Position numbers and translations under genes: made by a program. A stretch of 40,241 nt of DNA from Neoconidiobolus thromboides FSU 785 (taxonomy: Eukaryota > Entomophthoromycota > Entomophthoromycetes > Entomophthorales > Neoconidiobolaceae): contig MU626431.1 in the NCBI GenBank assembly GCA_025603075.1, positions 1-40,241 on the forward strand, read 5' to 3'. The notes under the pieces are model-generated. The model saw only the letters and a program-made list of their open reading frames with translations, did not search any database and was not told where the DNA came from. Shown one piece after another: positions 8,479 to 18,555 of the stretch (its first letter is position 1; every line of letters starts with the position of its first letter).

Positions 8479-9175
8479 TTATTGTATATTTTCCGAAGTA
8501 GAGGGTTCTTCTTTGGTTTCTTCTTCTTCTTCCTTTTTCTCACCTATAATTATGTCAATTTACATCATCCAATAAATCATTTCTATTTACCTGCAACTTC
8601 TCCAGTTTGTTCAAATTCATCGTCAAATTCATCATCACTTACATCCTAAAAAAATATTTAATCGCTATCCAAAATAATAAATGTGAATTACTTGTAAGCC
8701 TTGTCCAAAGTTACCAAGCCCAAGGTCAGGTTGTTCTTCTTCTTCATCATCTTCATCTCTCCAACGAGCGAAATCAACTTTAATAAAAGCAGGCTTCTTC
8801 CCAGATCGATGTAATCTGGGCCAAAAGCTGGTATCATCTTCTGATTTCTTTAAAACAAGGAAAATGCGTTGAGCAGTAACATCATATCTAGAATTCTTTT
8901 ACATGTTAACAATTACAAACTGATATTCATTATAAAATTTACTTCATTATCGTATTCTTTAAAAAGACCTAAATCAACAGCGTAACTGCTGTCACTTGAT
9001 TTTCCTTCATATTTAATAGCTTGTGGTAAAAATTCCACTTTATTGTCAGTAGAATCTGCTAAAGGAATAGTTATATATACAACTTTATCGGTCTGAGCCC
9101 AAAGTAATTCTGGATGTAAACTTCGACAATTAATCTTTGAATTTCTAAAATTTATTTAAATTACCTTGCTGACAT
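8479..9175 (-). CDS. SBA1: Hsp90 co-chaperone p23/Sba1
   Basis: Five exons, 9175-9165, 9144-8943, 8895-8692, 8645-8591 and 8543-8479, join in phase to 178 aa. Residues up to about 120 form a CS/p23 domain. It opens with LHPELLWAQTDKVVYITIPL and includes TFWP-like and F-W-P-R-L motifs. The diagnostic VDFARWRDEDDEEEE at its end matches the DF..W.DEDE of p23 family members. The rest is a disordered acidic tail with DDEFDDEFEQ and a Glu/Lys-rich end. p23 binds the ATP-bound, closed Hsp90 dimer and slows ATP hydrolysis. The first exon holds only 11 coding bases (M-S-A and part of Arg). Confidence 0.94.
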
Positions 9176-9844
9176 TTTAATAATATAAATAGGTGAATAA
9201 TTCTGATAAAAAAATCTTAAATACTAGATTTTTGGTAGTTATACTTGATTGGTTAAAAGTGATGTCTCTAGAAGCTTCTTCATTTGAGTTTTAAAAAGGA
9301 GAAAACTTGTTAATATAACATTTATTTATGATTTTAATTTAGCTCACTATGACTTTATGTAACAATTTTATTATTAATTATAGCTTTTCATTTTCATATA
9401 TATTTTGTATATACGAAATGAATTTTTAGTAATAATCAAGCTTAATTTAAAGCTGACGTAGAATTAGAGTTCAACAATTCTGTTTTTAAAAACTGCTCAA
9501 TTAGTCAGTTTCGAAAATTTAAATTTATTTTCAATAATGACAATAACTGTTTTAATGCACACTTTTTCATATTAATTTATTTAAAAGCCTAAGTCTACTA
9601 TGTGGAAAGTCATCTTAATATATTCTTGAAGGAATAAATAGTTAGCCAATTAAACTAGCACGTAGTATGAAAAATATGTTGAAATTATGCATTTTCAACC
9701 ATACAAATTACTATTATTTTATTCAATTATTTATATCCTTAAGCCATTTTTATGTAAATTAAAATAAGAATCAGGTATTATTATGGGAATTTAATACTAA
9801 GCACTATTGAATTTATTTAATCTAATGCTATTTAGTCTATAAAT
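9176..9844. other. Intergenic between divergent p23 and GatC genes
   Basis: 669 bases of AT-rich sequence holding both promoters. No repeat of the MITE family, no ORF and no clear regulatory motif were seen. Confidence 0.55.
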
Positions 9845-10258
9845 ATGATAAACCCATTTTATAAGTTGAATACAAGTTTACTTAAAAGTATTAGATTCTA
9901 TAGTTATAAACGTTTTGTTAAAGTAAATCATTATTATTTATAACAAAACCCAACTAATTGTTTTTAGCCAGAACCTTTATGGTCAGTGAATAGTTTATTA
10001 AAAGAAGTGAACAAAGAAACACTGAGTGGGGAATACTTACAGCATTTAGGGAATTTGAGTGCATTAAATGCAAGTAGCGTAAAAAGTTTAAAAGAAGATA
10101 TAAATCGATTAAATCATTTATTTGATATACTTAATGAAATTAAAATAGAAGGAGTTGAAAGCACTGAAAGATTAACTGATACTCAAGTTATTGATGAGAT
10201 ACAAGAAAGAAAAGCTAAAAGTGAAGAAATTGGCAAAAAAGGATACTATGTGATTTAA
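9845..10258 (+). CDS. GATC: Mitochondrial glutamyl-tRNA(Gln) amidotransferase subunit C
   Basis: Two exons, 9845-9922 and 9968-10258, join in phase to 122 aa. Exon 1 encodes a 26-residue presequence rich in Ser, Lys, Arg and Tyr with no acidic residue, as expected for mitochondrial import. Exon 2 begins P-E-P-L-W-S-V, the conserved entry of fungal and animal GatC. It continues with LSGEYLQHLGNLSAL and DINRLNHLFDILNEIKIEGVESTERL, matching the GatC helical hairpin and the GVEP-type motif. With GatA and GatB this subunit converts Glu-tRNA(Gln) to Gln-tRNA(Gln). An internal ATG at 9986 would lose both the presequence and the conserved W, so the spliced start is preferred. Its stop lies 4 bp from the convergent ALKBH1 stop. 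Confidence 0.88.
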
Positions 10259-10262
10259 TTTA

Positions 10263-11528
10263 TTAAAAAACTTGTCGGACATTTGCATTCACTCTGCTTG
10301 TTTCTAAATATTCTGCTATTGGATCCCAAAGTTCTTCCTCTCCTTTTTCTAAATCATAATTAAACTTGCTACTTTTTAAATAACTTGGTAACGTGTTTTC
10401 AATTATCCTTGGGACACCTAAATAATTAAATATTAGTATATTTTATATATCATTTTACAATCATTTTCTTGTTTTATTACCATGATAGAATAATCTAGAA
10501 GGCCCTGCCATTATAACAATGTCGCCAGAACTTAATCGTATTGGAAAAGGTTCTTTTTCTTTATTTTCATGACCCATAACAAACACAGCGTCATTGCCAA
10601 AGCTAAATGAAATTAAGGGAGATGTAGTATTTGGTTCACTTTTGTCAATATGTCCCATTAAAGCATCTTTATATTGATAAAAATTAAACACACCTGCTTC
10701 TGGACTATAAGTTTTATTATCAAATTTAAAATGGAATTCATCAAAAAACTCAATATCATAAATGCAATCTATTATACTTTTACATAAATCTCCCAAAAAT
10801 GAAGGTACTTTTACTTCTTCGTTATATAAATATTTCTTAGTTGGCCAATGATATTGTACTCCAAAAGTAATCCATCTTAATTTATAAATTAGTTTATCAC
10901 TTGTCATCTGTTTTAAATTAGTATTCTTTATTGGAGCATTTTTATCATTCAAGCCATTATATTGATATCCTTGGGTTGCTAAAGTAGTTTTGATTCCTTT
11001 GTATTCGCTCTCTTTCTTTTCTTCACCATTATTTTTTAACTCATTTAAATCTAATTTTAACTTTACGTCACTTAATGTGATATCTGGATTATTATATTTA
11101 TTTACATATTCGGTAAATATCCCATCTTTTGGTATGATATAATGGGTATCTAAATTACTAATAAAAGGTGGTCTGATATGATCAATAGTGTTTAACAAGA
11201 TTTCTCTTTGTGCTTTATCTTTAAATGGATTTGGTATATATATAAATCCTGGTAATCCTTTAATAATATATGCTTTATCTATATTTGAATTAAGATAAGG
11301 GTGCTCTAAAGGTTTATTTAAATTCACTTCTTTTATTGAATATTTATTATCATCGACATTATTAAATTGTATTAAACTATTGAAATCTGGCTCTGGAACT
11401 CGTTGCTTGTATTTTCTTTCCATTAGTCTAAATGCACTTTGGTTAGAATATTTACTCGCATCCCTTTTAGAAGCCTCTAGTAATTGTAGTCGCTTCTGTC
11501 TGTTACTCATCATTTTATTATTTTCCAT
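10263..11528 (-). CDS. ALKBH1: ALKBH1-type Fe(II)/2-oxoglutarate dioxygenase
   Basis: Two exons, 11528-10481 and 10417-10263, join in phase to 400 aa. The N-terminal 200 residues include a basic start, a FNSLIQFNN segment and PGFIYIPNPF, then a lineage-specific Lys/Asn-rich insert. The catalytic double-stranded beta-helix starts with LRWITFGVQYHWPTKKY, as in ALKBH1. Metal ligands are H293 and D295 (in GHIDKSE) and H349 (in FYHG, at the splice junction). The 2-oxoglutarate-binding Arg lies in the terminal RVNANVRQVF (R391, R397), which is typical of ALKBH1. PLISFSFGNDAVFVMG is also diagnostic. ALKBH1 relatives demethylate tRNA m1A, 6mA in DNA or form tRNA 5-formylcytosine, so the substrate here cannot be told from sequence. 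The second exon is essential for the active site. Confidence 0.93.
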
Positions 11529-12116
11529 ATTATTTAATTAGTCTACAAAATTAAAAGTAGAATGAATATTTTTTTGATACAAAAGTTTATTTTGATCTGA
11601 TTTAAAATGGTTTCAAAATTTCATATCTGCTATTCCAAATACATAAGTAATATAACATATCCAAAAAATACTACAAATATATTTATTTTATATATGATTT
11701 ATTGTATAAATCTATAATGACATGTATTATACCTACTGGAAAGTTAAAAGAGTGTTGTTAATATTTGAATTTTTGAAGTTAATATATAATAGTTTACATC
11801 AGTTTAAAACACAAAATGATTGCAATGACTTGGGATTAATATAGTAGACAAGATGAACTCATAAAGGGTCATAAATTAGACCAAAGGAATGTATTTTTAT
11901 CGCAACATTATAATACTAAATATAAAAATAGTCTATATTAACTTTGATCAATATTTTTGACATTACCAAAACAAAATAAAATAGTTTTTCGAAACTCATA
12001 ATTTTAGCCAATTATTTCAACTTGGAACTAAGTTTAATCGAAAAATTATTGTAATAAATTTACAGCTATTTAGAGCCAGCATTAGCTAATTTGATCCTTC
12101 TCTCAAAGGCTTTAAG
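11529..12116. other. Intergenic between divergent ALKBH1 and RPL3
   Basis: 588 bases containing both promoters. The 50 bases before the RPL3 start are pyrimidine-containing and less AT-rich (around TTGATCCTTCTCTC), as often seen in highly expressed ribosomal-protein leaders. No TATA box could be chosen with confidence. Confidence 0.5.
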
Positions 12117-13406
12117 ATGGTAAGTAGCAATAAACTAAAACACAAATGGATACATCCATCTGAAAGACAACAAGATCCAACAATCATACTCACAATCAAA
12201 GATAATCAGAAAGTAATATGATATTAATTAATGTTTTAGTCTCATCGTAAATTCGAAGCACCTCGCCATGGTCATTTGGGTTTCTTACCCCGTAAACGTG
12301 CCACTCGTCACAGAGGAAAGGTAAAGACTTTCCCTAAGGATGACCCAACCAAACCAGTTCATATGACTGCTTTCATGGGTTACAAGGCTGGTATGACTCA
12401 TATTGTTCGTGAAGTTGAACGTCCAGGATCCAAAATGCACAAAAAGGAAACTGTTGAAGCAGTTACCGTTATCGAAACTCCACCAGTTGTTGTTGTTGGT
12501 GCCGTTGGTTATATTGAAACTCCAAAAGGTCTCCGTGCCCTTACCACTGTTTGGGCTCAACATCTCTCAGATGATCTTAAGCGTCGTTTCTACAAAAACT
12601 GGTACAGATCAAAGAAGAAGGCTTTCACCAAGTATGCTAAGAAACATGCTGAAGAAGGTAAAGAATTCGCCAAAGATCTTGAGCGTATCAAGAAATACTG
12701 TACCGTAGTACGTGTTCTTGTACACACTCAAATCCGTAAAGTTAAACTTGATCAAAAGAAAGCCCATCTTATGGAAGTTCAACTTAACGGTGGTTCCATT
12801 GCTGACAAAGTCCAATGGGCTTCTGAACACTTTGAAAAAACCATTGAAGTTGGTGCCGTTTTCGAACAAAATGAAATGATTGATGTTATTGGTGTCACCA
12901 AAGGTAAAGGTTATGAAGGTGTTACCCATCGTTGGGGAACCAAGAAACTTCCTCGTAAGACCCATCGTGGTTTACGTAAAGTTGCTTGTATCGGAGCCTG
13001 GCATCCATCTCGTGTCATGTACTCCGTGGCACGTTCAGGTCAAGATGGTCACCATCATCGTACTGAAGCTAACAAAAAGATTTACCGTATTGGTTCAGGC
13101 TCTGATAATAAGAATGCTGCCACTGATTATGATCTTACTGAAAAGACTATCACTCCAATGGGTGGTTTCCCACACTACGGTGTTGTCAATGAAGATTTCG
13201 TCATGATCAAGGGTGCCTGTGTTGGTGTCAAGAAGAGAATCCTCGTTCTCCGTAAATCTCTCTTCGTCCATAAATCTCGTTCTTCCCTCGAAAAGATCAC
13301 CCTCAAATTCATCGATACTTCTTCCAAATTCGGACACGGTCGTTTCCAAACTTCCCAAGAAAAGAGTACTTTCTACGGTACCCTCAAGAAGGATCTCCAA
13401 AACTAA
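12117..13406 (+). CDS. RPL3: 60S ribosomal protein uL3 (Rpl3)
   Basis: Exon 1 contributes only the ATG (12117-12119). After a 120-nt intron with a GTAAGT donor, exon 2 (12240-13406) gives 389 aa in total, the normal length for eukaryotic uL3. Recognisable blocks are [20 protein letters not shown] at the N-terminus, [81 protein letters not shown], and [14 protein letters not shown] near the end. The H-H-H-R-T region contains the histidine that is methylated in yeast Rpl3. Codon use differs from the neighbours, with many C-ending codons (ACC, ATC, TTC, GTC, CTC), as expected of a very highly expressed gene. The protein contributes to the peptidyl-transferase centre. Confidence 0.98.
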
Positions 13407-14233
13407 AAATTGCTCTTGCAGTATTTTTTATGTAGTAAAAATATTTAAAATTAATCTTAATATAGATACAGCTTATTTAGGTCTGGACTTATTACAAATT
13501 TATTCATAGACTTTTAACTTTATAGTATATTATATTTTAGCCACACTTATCTTTTTAGGATTAGCAACAATGACAGGACAATTGGATAAAATAAGAGGCT
13601 ATGCTAATATTGTAACTTCGATTAAACTTCAAAACTTACAATAGTACTAAACGATAAGCTGCTTCATATGTTTTACAGCATATATATTTAAATGAACATC
13701 ATAAATTTAAGTATCAAGGTAAAGAGCTAGAGTTTAGGATTAAATGTTATTCAATAATTTAATATTCAATTTAAATGTAAATTAAGAACATATGGGGATG
13801 TATTTTTGTTTAAGAATTTTGCTAATAATTTTTCACTCAAATAGCGCTTAAAAGATAGAAAAAGTAATGAAGTCAAAAAAAATCATCCTCATATATTAAT
13901 TCATTAGTAAGCCATTAAGCAAATAATAAATATTTGATATCAGAAGCTTCGACATGAGTATGATTTTTTAAATATTAATCCAATATAGCTGAAATTGAGT
14001 TGAAAAAGTAGACATGAGTGAAAGGAAAATAGCCATTCTCGTGCAACATACAAGTATAATTTTATTGTTATCAATATAATATTTACATTTCAACTATTGA
14101 AATGGTAGTATAAGAATTGCGGCATTAATATAAATAGACTTAAGTTGTTAAATGAAAAACATAATTCTTCGGACATCATAAACTAAAAGTATAATTATAT
14201 AATTCAATATCAAATTAGGTTTTAATATATTAT
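13407..14233. other. Intergenic with one MITE copy
   Basis: Between RPL3 and the GST pseudogene. It holds the element at 13791-13893. A short open stretch at about 13540-13644 (frame containing GLATMTGQLDKIRGYANIV, ending in TAG) has a membrane-helix-like start, but it is too short to call a gene or a relic. Confidence 0.5.
13791..13893 (+). mobile_element. MITE copy 2, forward
   Basis: 103 bp. The left end TATGGGGATGT is perfect, and the right end is diverged (ATCATCCTCATA). The core ACTCAAATAGCGCTTAAAAGAT with AAAAAGTAATGAAGTC is conserved. It lies about 340 bp beyond the 3' end of the GST pseudogene. Confidence 0.85.
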
Positions 14234-14960
14234 TTATTTAGATTTACATATATACTTAGAACATCCTTGAGTATATTTGAATTCGCCGATGATTTCTTTA
14301 ACTTTATGGCATTTGAGAAATATGTTCAAAGTATTTAGCAAAATTGGGATACTGATCATGATGTTCTTTGACATAAAATTTGCTATAAATATCATCAATA
14401 GCACAAATTATAAATATGTCAGCTAAAGTAAATTGATTTTCGACTAAACATCCTCTCCCTTTTAACTGGTATCAAAGTATATTGATGTTTTATTAACATG
14501 ATTATATGCAACCTCTTCGATTTTCTTATCACACTCTCCAAAACCTATGATAGGAAAGAGCAAATCAATAGGAAACGGATCAATTTGGGTTGATATGTAG
14601 AAGGAGTATTTAAAGATCTTTCCATATTCATTTACATCAACACCTAATAAAGGATTATTTTCTTTTTGAGAAACAAGATATAAAGCGATAACATCCGATT
14701 TTGTTAAATAAAGGCCACTTTTTGATTCAAATATAGGCGTTTGGCTTAATGAGAGTTTCTTAAGATGTTCTTCATTTTTATTATTAGCACCAAATCTAAA
14801 GTTAGGATTATAATCAATTTCTACTATACTTGACTTTGCAATTAGAAAAATCCTATATGCCCTTTCATAATTTGATATACTACATAAACCCTTTATTATG
14901 TAAATAGGTTATAAGATAAATAAACAAATATCATTTAAAAATTACTCCAACAGAAGGTGT
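14234..14960 (-). pseudogene. GST-fold pseudogene (copy 2 of three)
   Basis: The minus strand reads as a diverged GST-like protein. It shows NFRFGANNKNEEHLKKLSL, then QTPIFESKSGLYLTKSDVIA, then SQKENNPLLGVDVNEYGKI. This is closest to the intact paralogue 1.2 kb away. The frame breaks near 14470 (a +1 shift just before an L-K-G-R-G segment, creating TAA) and again near 14305 (one extra T before K-V-K-E-I-I-G-E). The tail no longer matches R-P-N-L-A-P-K-A. The usual 15-nt first exon is recognisable at 14946-14960, but its ATG has become ACA. The intron position is retained, which shows that the copy arose by DNA duplication and not by retrocopying. I describe the breaks as they stand and do not reconstruct the ORF. 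Confidence 0.88.
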
Positions 14961-16200
14961 TTTAATTTATTCTATACCTTTTTGAAAAACATATTTCCTA
15001 AAGTTTATTTGATCATATATTCATTCTTTATAGCTTTATTTTGTGGGTTAGTAATTAATAGTGACATTAAAGGTTTAATCGATTTCGACTACTTGGTCTG
15101 CTTCATATTTATAAACCTAAATATGTTATACATGTAAAAAATTGCTGAAAAGTAGTTTGCATATTTATATCATTTTTAATAGGAAACAGCTGTCTATATT
15201 AGAAATTAAAACTTTTTTAAATTACATATTGGTAGTATTATCATAACTTTTGAACTATCTATGATACAACGTTAGCTGAAGGATAGTTTTTCTAATTAAA
15301 GCAGATAAAAATTTGAGTTTTTCTGATACCGTTATCTTTTATTCGTATATTTATTTTATAGCTTCTTTAATCAAAATCATTATCGTAATCTATTTTAACA
15401 TTTGTTGAGCCAACTTTGATCAATATATTAATAAAAAGTGATGTAAACTTTCAGTCAATTTTAGAACTCAAGTTTTAAAAATTCATAATTTATAACAAAT
15501 ATACTTCAAAATCTGTTAATACTGATATTATGATTTATTGGCTACGAAAAACGTTACTTACTTTATTAAGAAAAGATTTAATTTTTCAAAAATAGTCTTA
15601 AAAACTTAAATTAAGTTAATTTTTAAGTCACATGTAAAATACTTTCAAATATTATTTTAGTAGTTGTTTTCTTATTTTGTAGGATCGCTTTTAGAGTAAC
15701 AGATTTTGTATAAATGAATCCTAATTTTATTTATATCATAACAAAAATCCATATTTTGAATTTATTTGAAATATGAGTAAAATCCCAATAAACAATAAAG
15801 TTAGAGACCAATTTTCTTCTTAACCCTTTCTTCTTTTGGTCAATTTTCAATATTTCTTTCAAATAACTATTTAAGAAGCAATTAACTTATGCTTTGTAAC
15901 AAGAAGCAGTATGGCTAACAAACAAATATCACCATTATCTAACTACTACTTTTATTCTACTATTAATATTTGGAGGTATAGATCCTTTTTTTAATACGAG
16001 GATGTGTTTTTGTATTTAATTTTACTATCAATCTTTCCACTCAAATAGTGCTTAAAAGATGGAAAAAGTAATGAAGCCAAAAAAATGTCCCTATATGTTC
16101 TACAAAAAAATCAATGATGTTATTTGATACAGGTGTTAAAAATCGGCAACAGCTAATAATATAAAGTAATGAAATATCAGTCAAAATAATTTATTAGGCA
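14961..16200. other. Intergenic with one MITE copy
   Basis: About 1.2 kb between the GST pseudogene and the intact tandem copy. It is AT-rich without ORFs. The element at 15995-16095 is the only feature seen. Confidence 0.6.
15995..16095 (+). mobile_element. MITE copy 3, forward
   Basis: 101 bp. The left end is TACGAGGATGT and the right end ATGTCCCTATA, both diverged by a few bases. The core CACTCAAATAGTGCTTAAAAGATGG is well kept. It lies 106 bp beyond the stop of GST-like copy 3, in the presumed 3' flanking region. Confidence 0.83.
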
Positions 16201-16920
16201 TTAAGCTTTTGGTGCAAGATTAGGACGTTCTTGAGCATACTTGTATTCACCGATAACTTCTTTTACTTCAGATAATTGAGAAATACCATCAAAGTACTTA
16301 GTAAAGTTGGGGAATTTATCACGGTGTTCTTTAGCATAAAATTTACTATAAAGACCATCAACACCAGTAAATAAAATTACATCAGCAACAGTAACTTGAT
16401 TTCCAACTAAATAGGTTTTCCCTTTTAATTGACTATCAAGGTAGCCTAAGGCTCTATCAATACGGCTATATGCTCCTTCTTCTTTCTTTGCATCATATGG
16501 AGCAAAGCCTAATATAGGTAAATACAAATCAAGGAAAGATGGGGTAATTTGGGTTGAAACGTAGAAGGAATATTGGAGTATTTTGGCATATTCATTTTTA
16601 TCAGCACCTAATAATGTGTTGTTTTCTTTTTGGGAAGCAATATAAAAAGCAATAGCATCAGATTCAGTCAATAAAAGACCATCTTTCGATTCAAAAGCAG
16701 GTGTTTGGCCTAATGGAAACTTGCTAAGATATTCTTCAGTTTTGTTGTCAACACCAAATTTAAAGTTAGAGTCATAATCAATTTCAATACCACTAAGTTT
16801 AGCAGTAATCAATGGCTTATTTATTCTGCCATTGTTTGCGGGGCCATATAAACGCTATAAAGTAGATTAGTTTCAAAGTTATAGACATCTTATATATAAA
16901 CTTACTCCAATTGAAACCAT
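16201..16920 (-). CDS. GST-fold protein, eEF1B-gamma N-domain type (copy 3)
   Basis: Two exons, 16920-16906 (MVSIG) and 16854-16201, join to 222 aa with the same junction as the copy at 3364-4082. The N-terminal half has RLYGPANNG, then FPLGQTPAFESKDGLLLTESDAIAFYIASQ. The C-terminal half has the helical GST domain with YLVGNQVTVADVILF. There is no eEF1-gamma C-terminal domain. The two intact paralogues agree over the whole length, ending in R-P-x-x-x-P-K-A. The neighbouring upstream-facing pseudogene suggests local tandem duplication followed by loss. The biochemical role is undetermined: either GST-like detoxification or a translation-factor-related scaffold. Confidence 0.87.
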
Positions 16921-18555
16921 TTTAATTTGTTATTTATTACTTGTTTTTCTTATAATATATTTGTTAGGTTTTATTTTGTTTATATATTTCTTCGGTGAAT
17001 GTGTTTATCTTTTGATTACTAATTAGAGATACCAGTATGTTTGGGTTGGTTGAATTCAATTGGTTCATTATTTGATGTATTATTATTAGTGGTAAAAATA
17101 CCCGATTGACATTCTTGTAGAATTAAATCGATTTATTCTTATGTCAAGAAAAAAAATGAAGTTATTAGTCTATGATTAGATTTCATCCAATAAACATCTC
17201 AATAGTTTCTTTATAACAAGAAAGATTCCTGATTTTCAAGCAAAAAGTATATTAGTAATCAAGTTTAAAACTATATGTACTTTGATAAATGTATTATTAA
17301 TATACAATTACATTAATGTATATTTTCATCCTTAAAATTAATATATGATTATTCTAGAATACCAATTTATTTCATATATCATATATCTTATATCTTATAC
17401 TATATATCTTATATAATCAAAATAATTTATAAAATAACCTTTATGGTTTCAAAGACTAAGCTTTATAATTTATAGGTAAAGCCAAGTTGTATAGTAAACA
17501 AATATAGCAAATTGTTTTCTGAATTTAAAAATTGGATACTTTATTAAGATGTATATAAAATGTATTTTATAAAATATGTTCCTTTCTAGGTTTTTATATG
17601 TAAAAACTGGTTAATGTCTGTACAGTAACTTTTAATTAATGAGAGTTTTTTTTTGTTTTTCTTTATTGCGTTTATTTATAGTTTCTTAGCTTATAATATG
17701 TTTTTAGTGACTAAAGTGTCATGGAGCTAACGTATAAGTTAAAAACTATAAACACTTTTTAAAGTTTTATTTATCATATTATGTAGATATTTAATTTACT
17801 TTTTTTGTTATTTCAATGTTACTTCTATTAGCATATATCTTAGTATTCCATTAAACAGAGATCTTTAAAAGCTTATTAAAAATAATGTTTTAATTTGATT
17901 CAATTATTAATCTTAAAAGGTTTATTTACGCTTATTGATATCGGTTTTAATTTTTAATTAGTCTTTACTATTACAGTCTTGCTAATAAACCCTAATTTTT
18001 TTATATTACATATCTATTTATTTTAATAAAATGTTGCTATAGTAAACCATACATTTACAAAGACTTCATATTAGGTATGTTACTTTATCGTGTTTTTTAC
18101 AATAATATATATTTTTTAAGTAAAACTATATTATAAAGTTTTCACAATGTCGCTTTGTTTCAATGAGATTAGCTTTAGCGTTCAATAAATTTCTTTAAAA
18201 TATAATGAAAATAATAAAATATCAATAATTTGAGTAATTTATAAAGTTTATCATTGACTTCGTTTTCATTATGCTGATATTTTAAAATACTTAGTCTTTT
18301 TTATAGGTAATTAATAGCTTTCTAGCAAAAAGTATTTTAACAAACAATGTGATATATGTTAAAGTCTTCAAAACATTAACATTACTCGAAATAATAGATT
18401 GTGCAGGTGTTGATAAATAGTGACAATATTAGTTTTATAATTGTATAACATTTAAAAACTATCAAGAGAATATTACTTAAAATAGAAACTAGTATTTTAT
18501 TTGTTTATTTAATTTAAAGGTGTAAAATAAAAATTAAATTTTTATTAATTTTTAA
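16921..18555. other. Long intergenic region, nothing recognised
   Basis: About 1.6 kb between the divergent starts of GST-like copy 3 and SPT8. It includes a run of ATATATCTTAT-type low-complexity sequence at about 17368-17415. No ORF, MITE or RNA gene was seen. Confidence 0.55.
16979..16986 (-). promoter_or_regulatory. TATA box of GST-like copy 3
   Basis: TATATAAA on the minus strand, 59-66 nt upstream of the ATG. The spacing is close to that of the TATA box of copy 1 (48-55 nt), which supports both calls modestly. Confidence 0.4.

Noticed and set aside
12120-12239. Possible snoRNA in the long RPL3 intron
   Set aside because: A CTGA is present but no matching C box (TGATGA) or terminal stem was found, and no H/ACA pattern is visible.
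12285-13509. Several 90-118 aa frames on both strands within RPL3
   Set aside because: All are shadows of the highly biased RPL3 coding sequence, which fixes the reading frame.
13540-13644. Open stretch with a membrane-helix-like start (LATLIFLGLATMTGQ)
   Set aside because: Only about 35 codons, no upstream exon or start can be justified, and no family was recognised.
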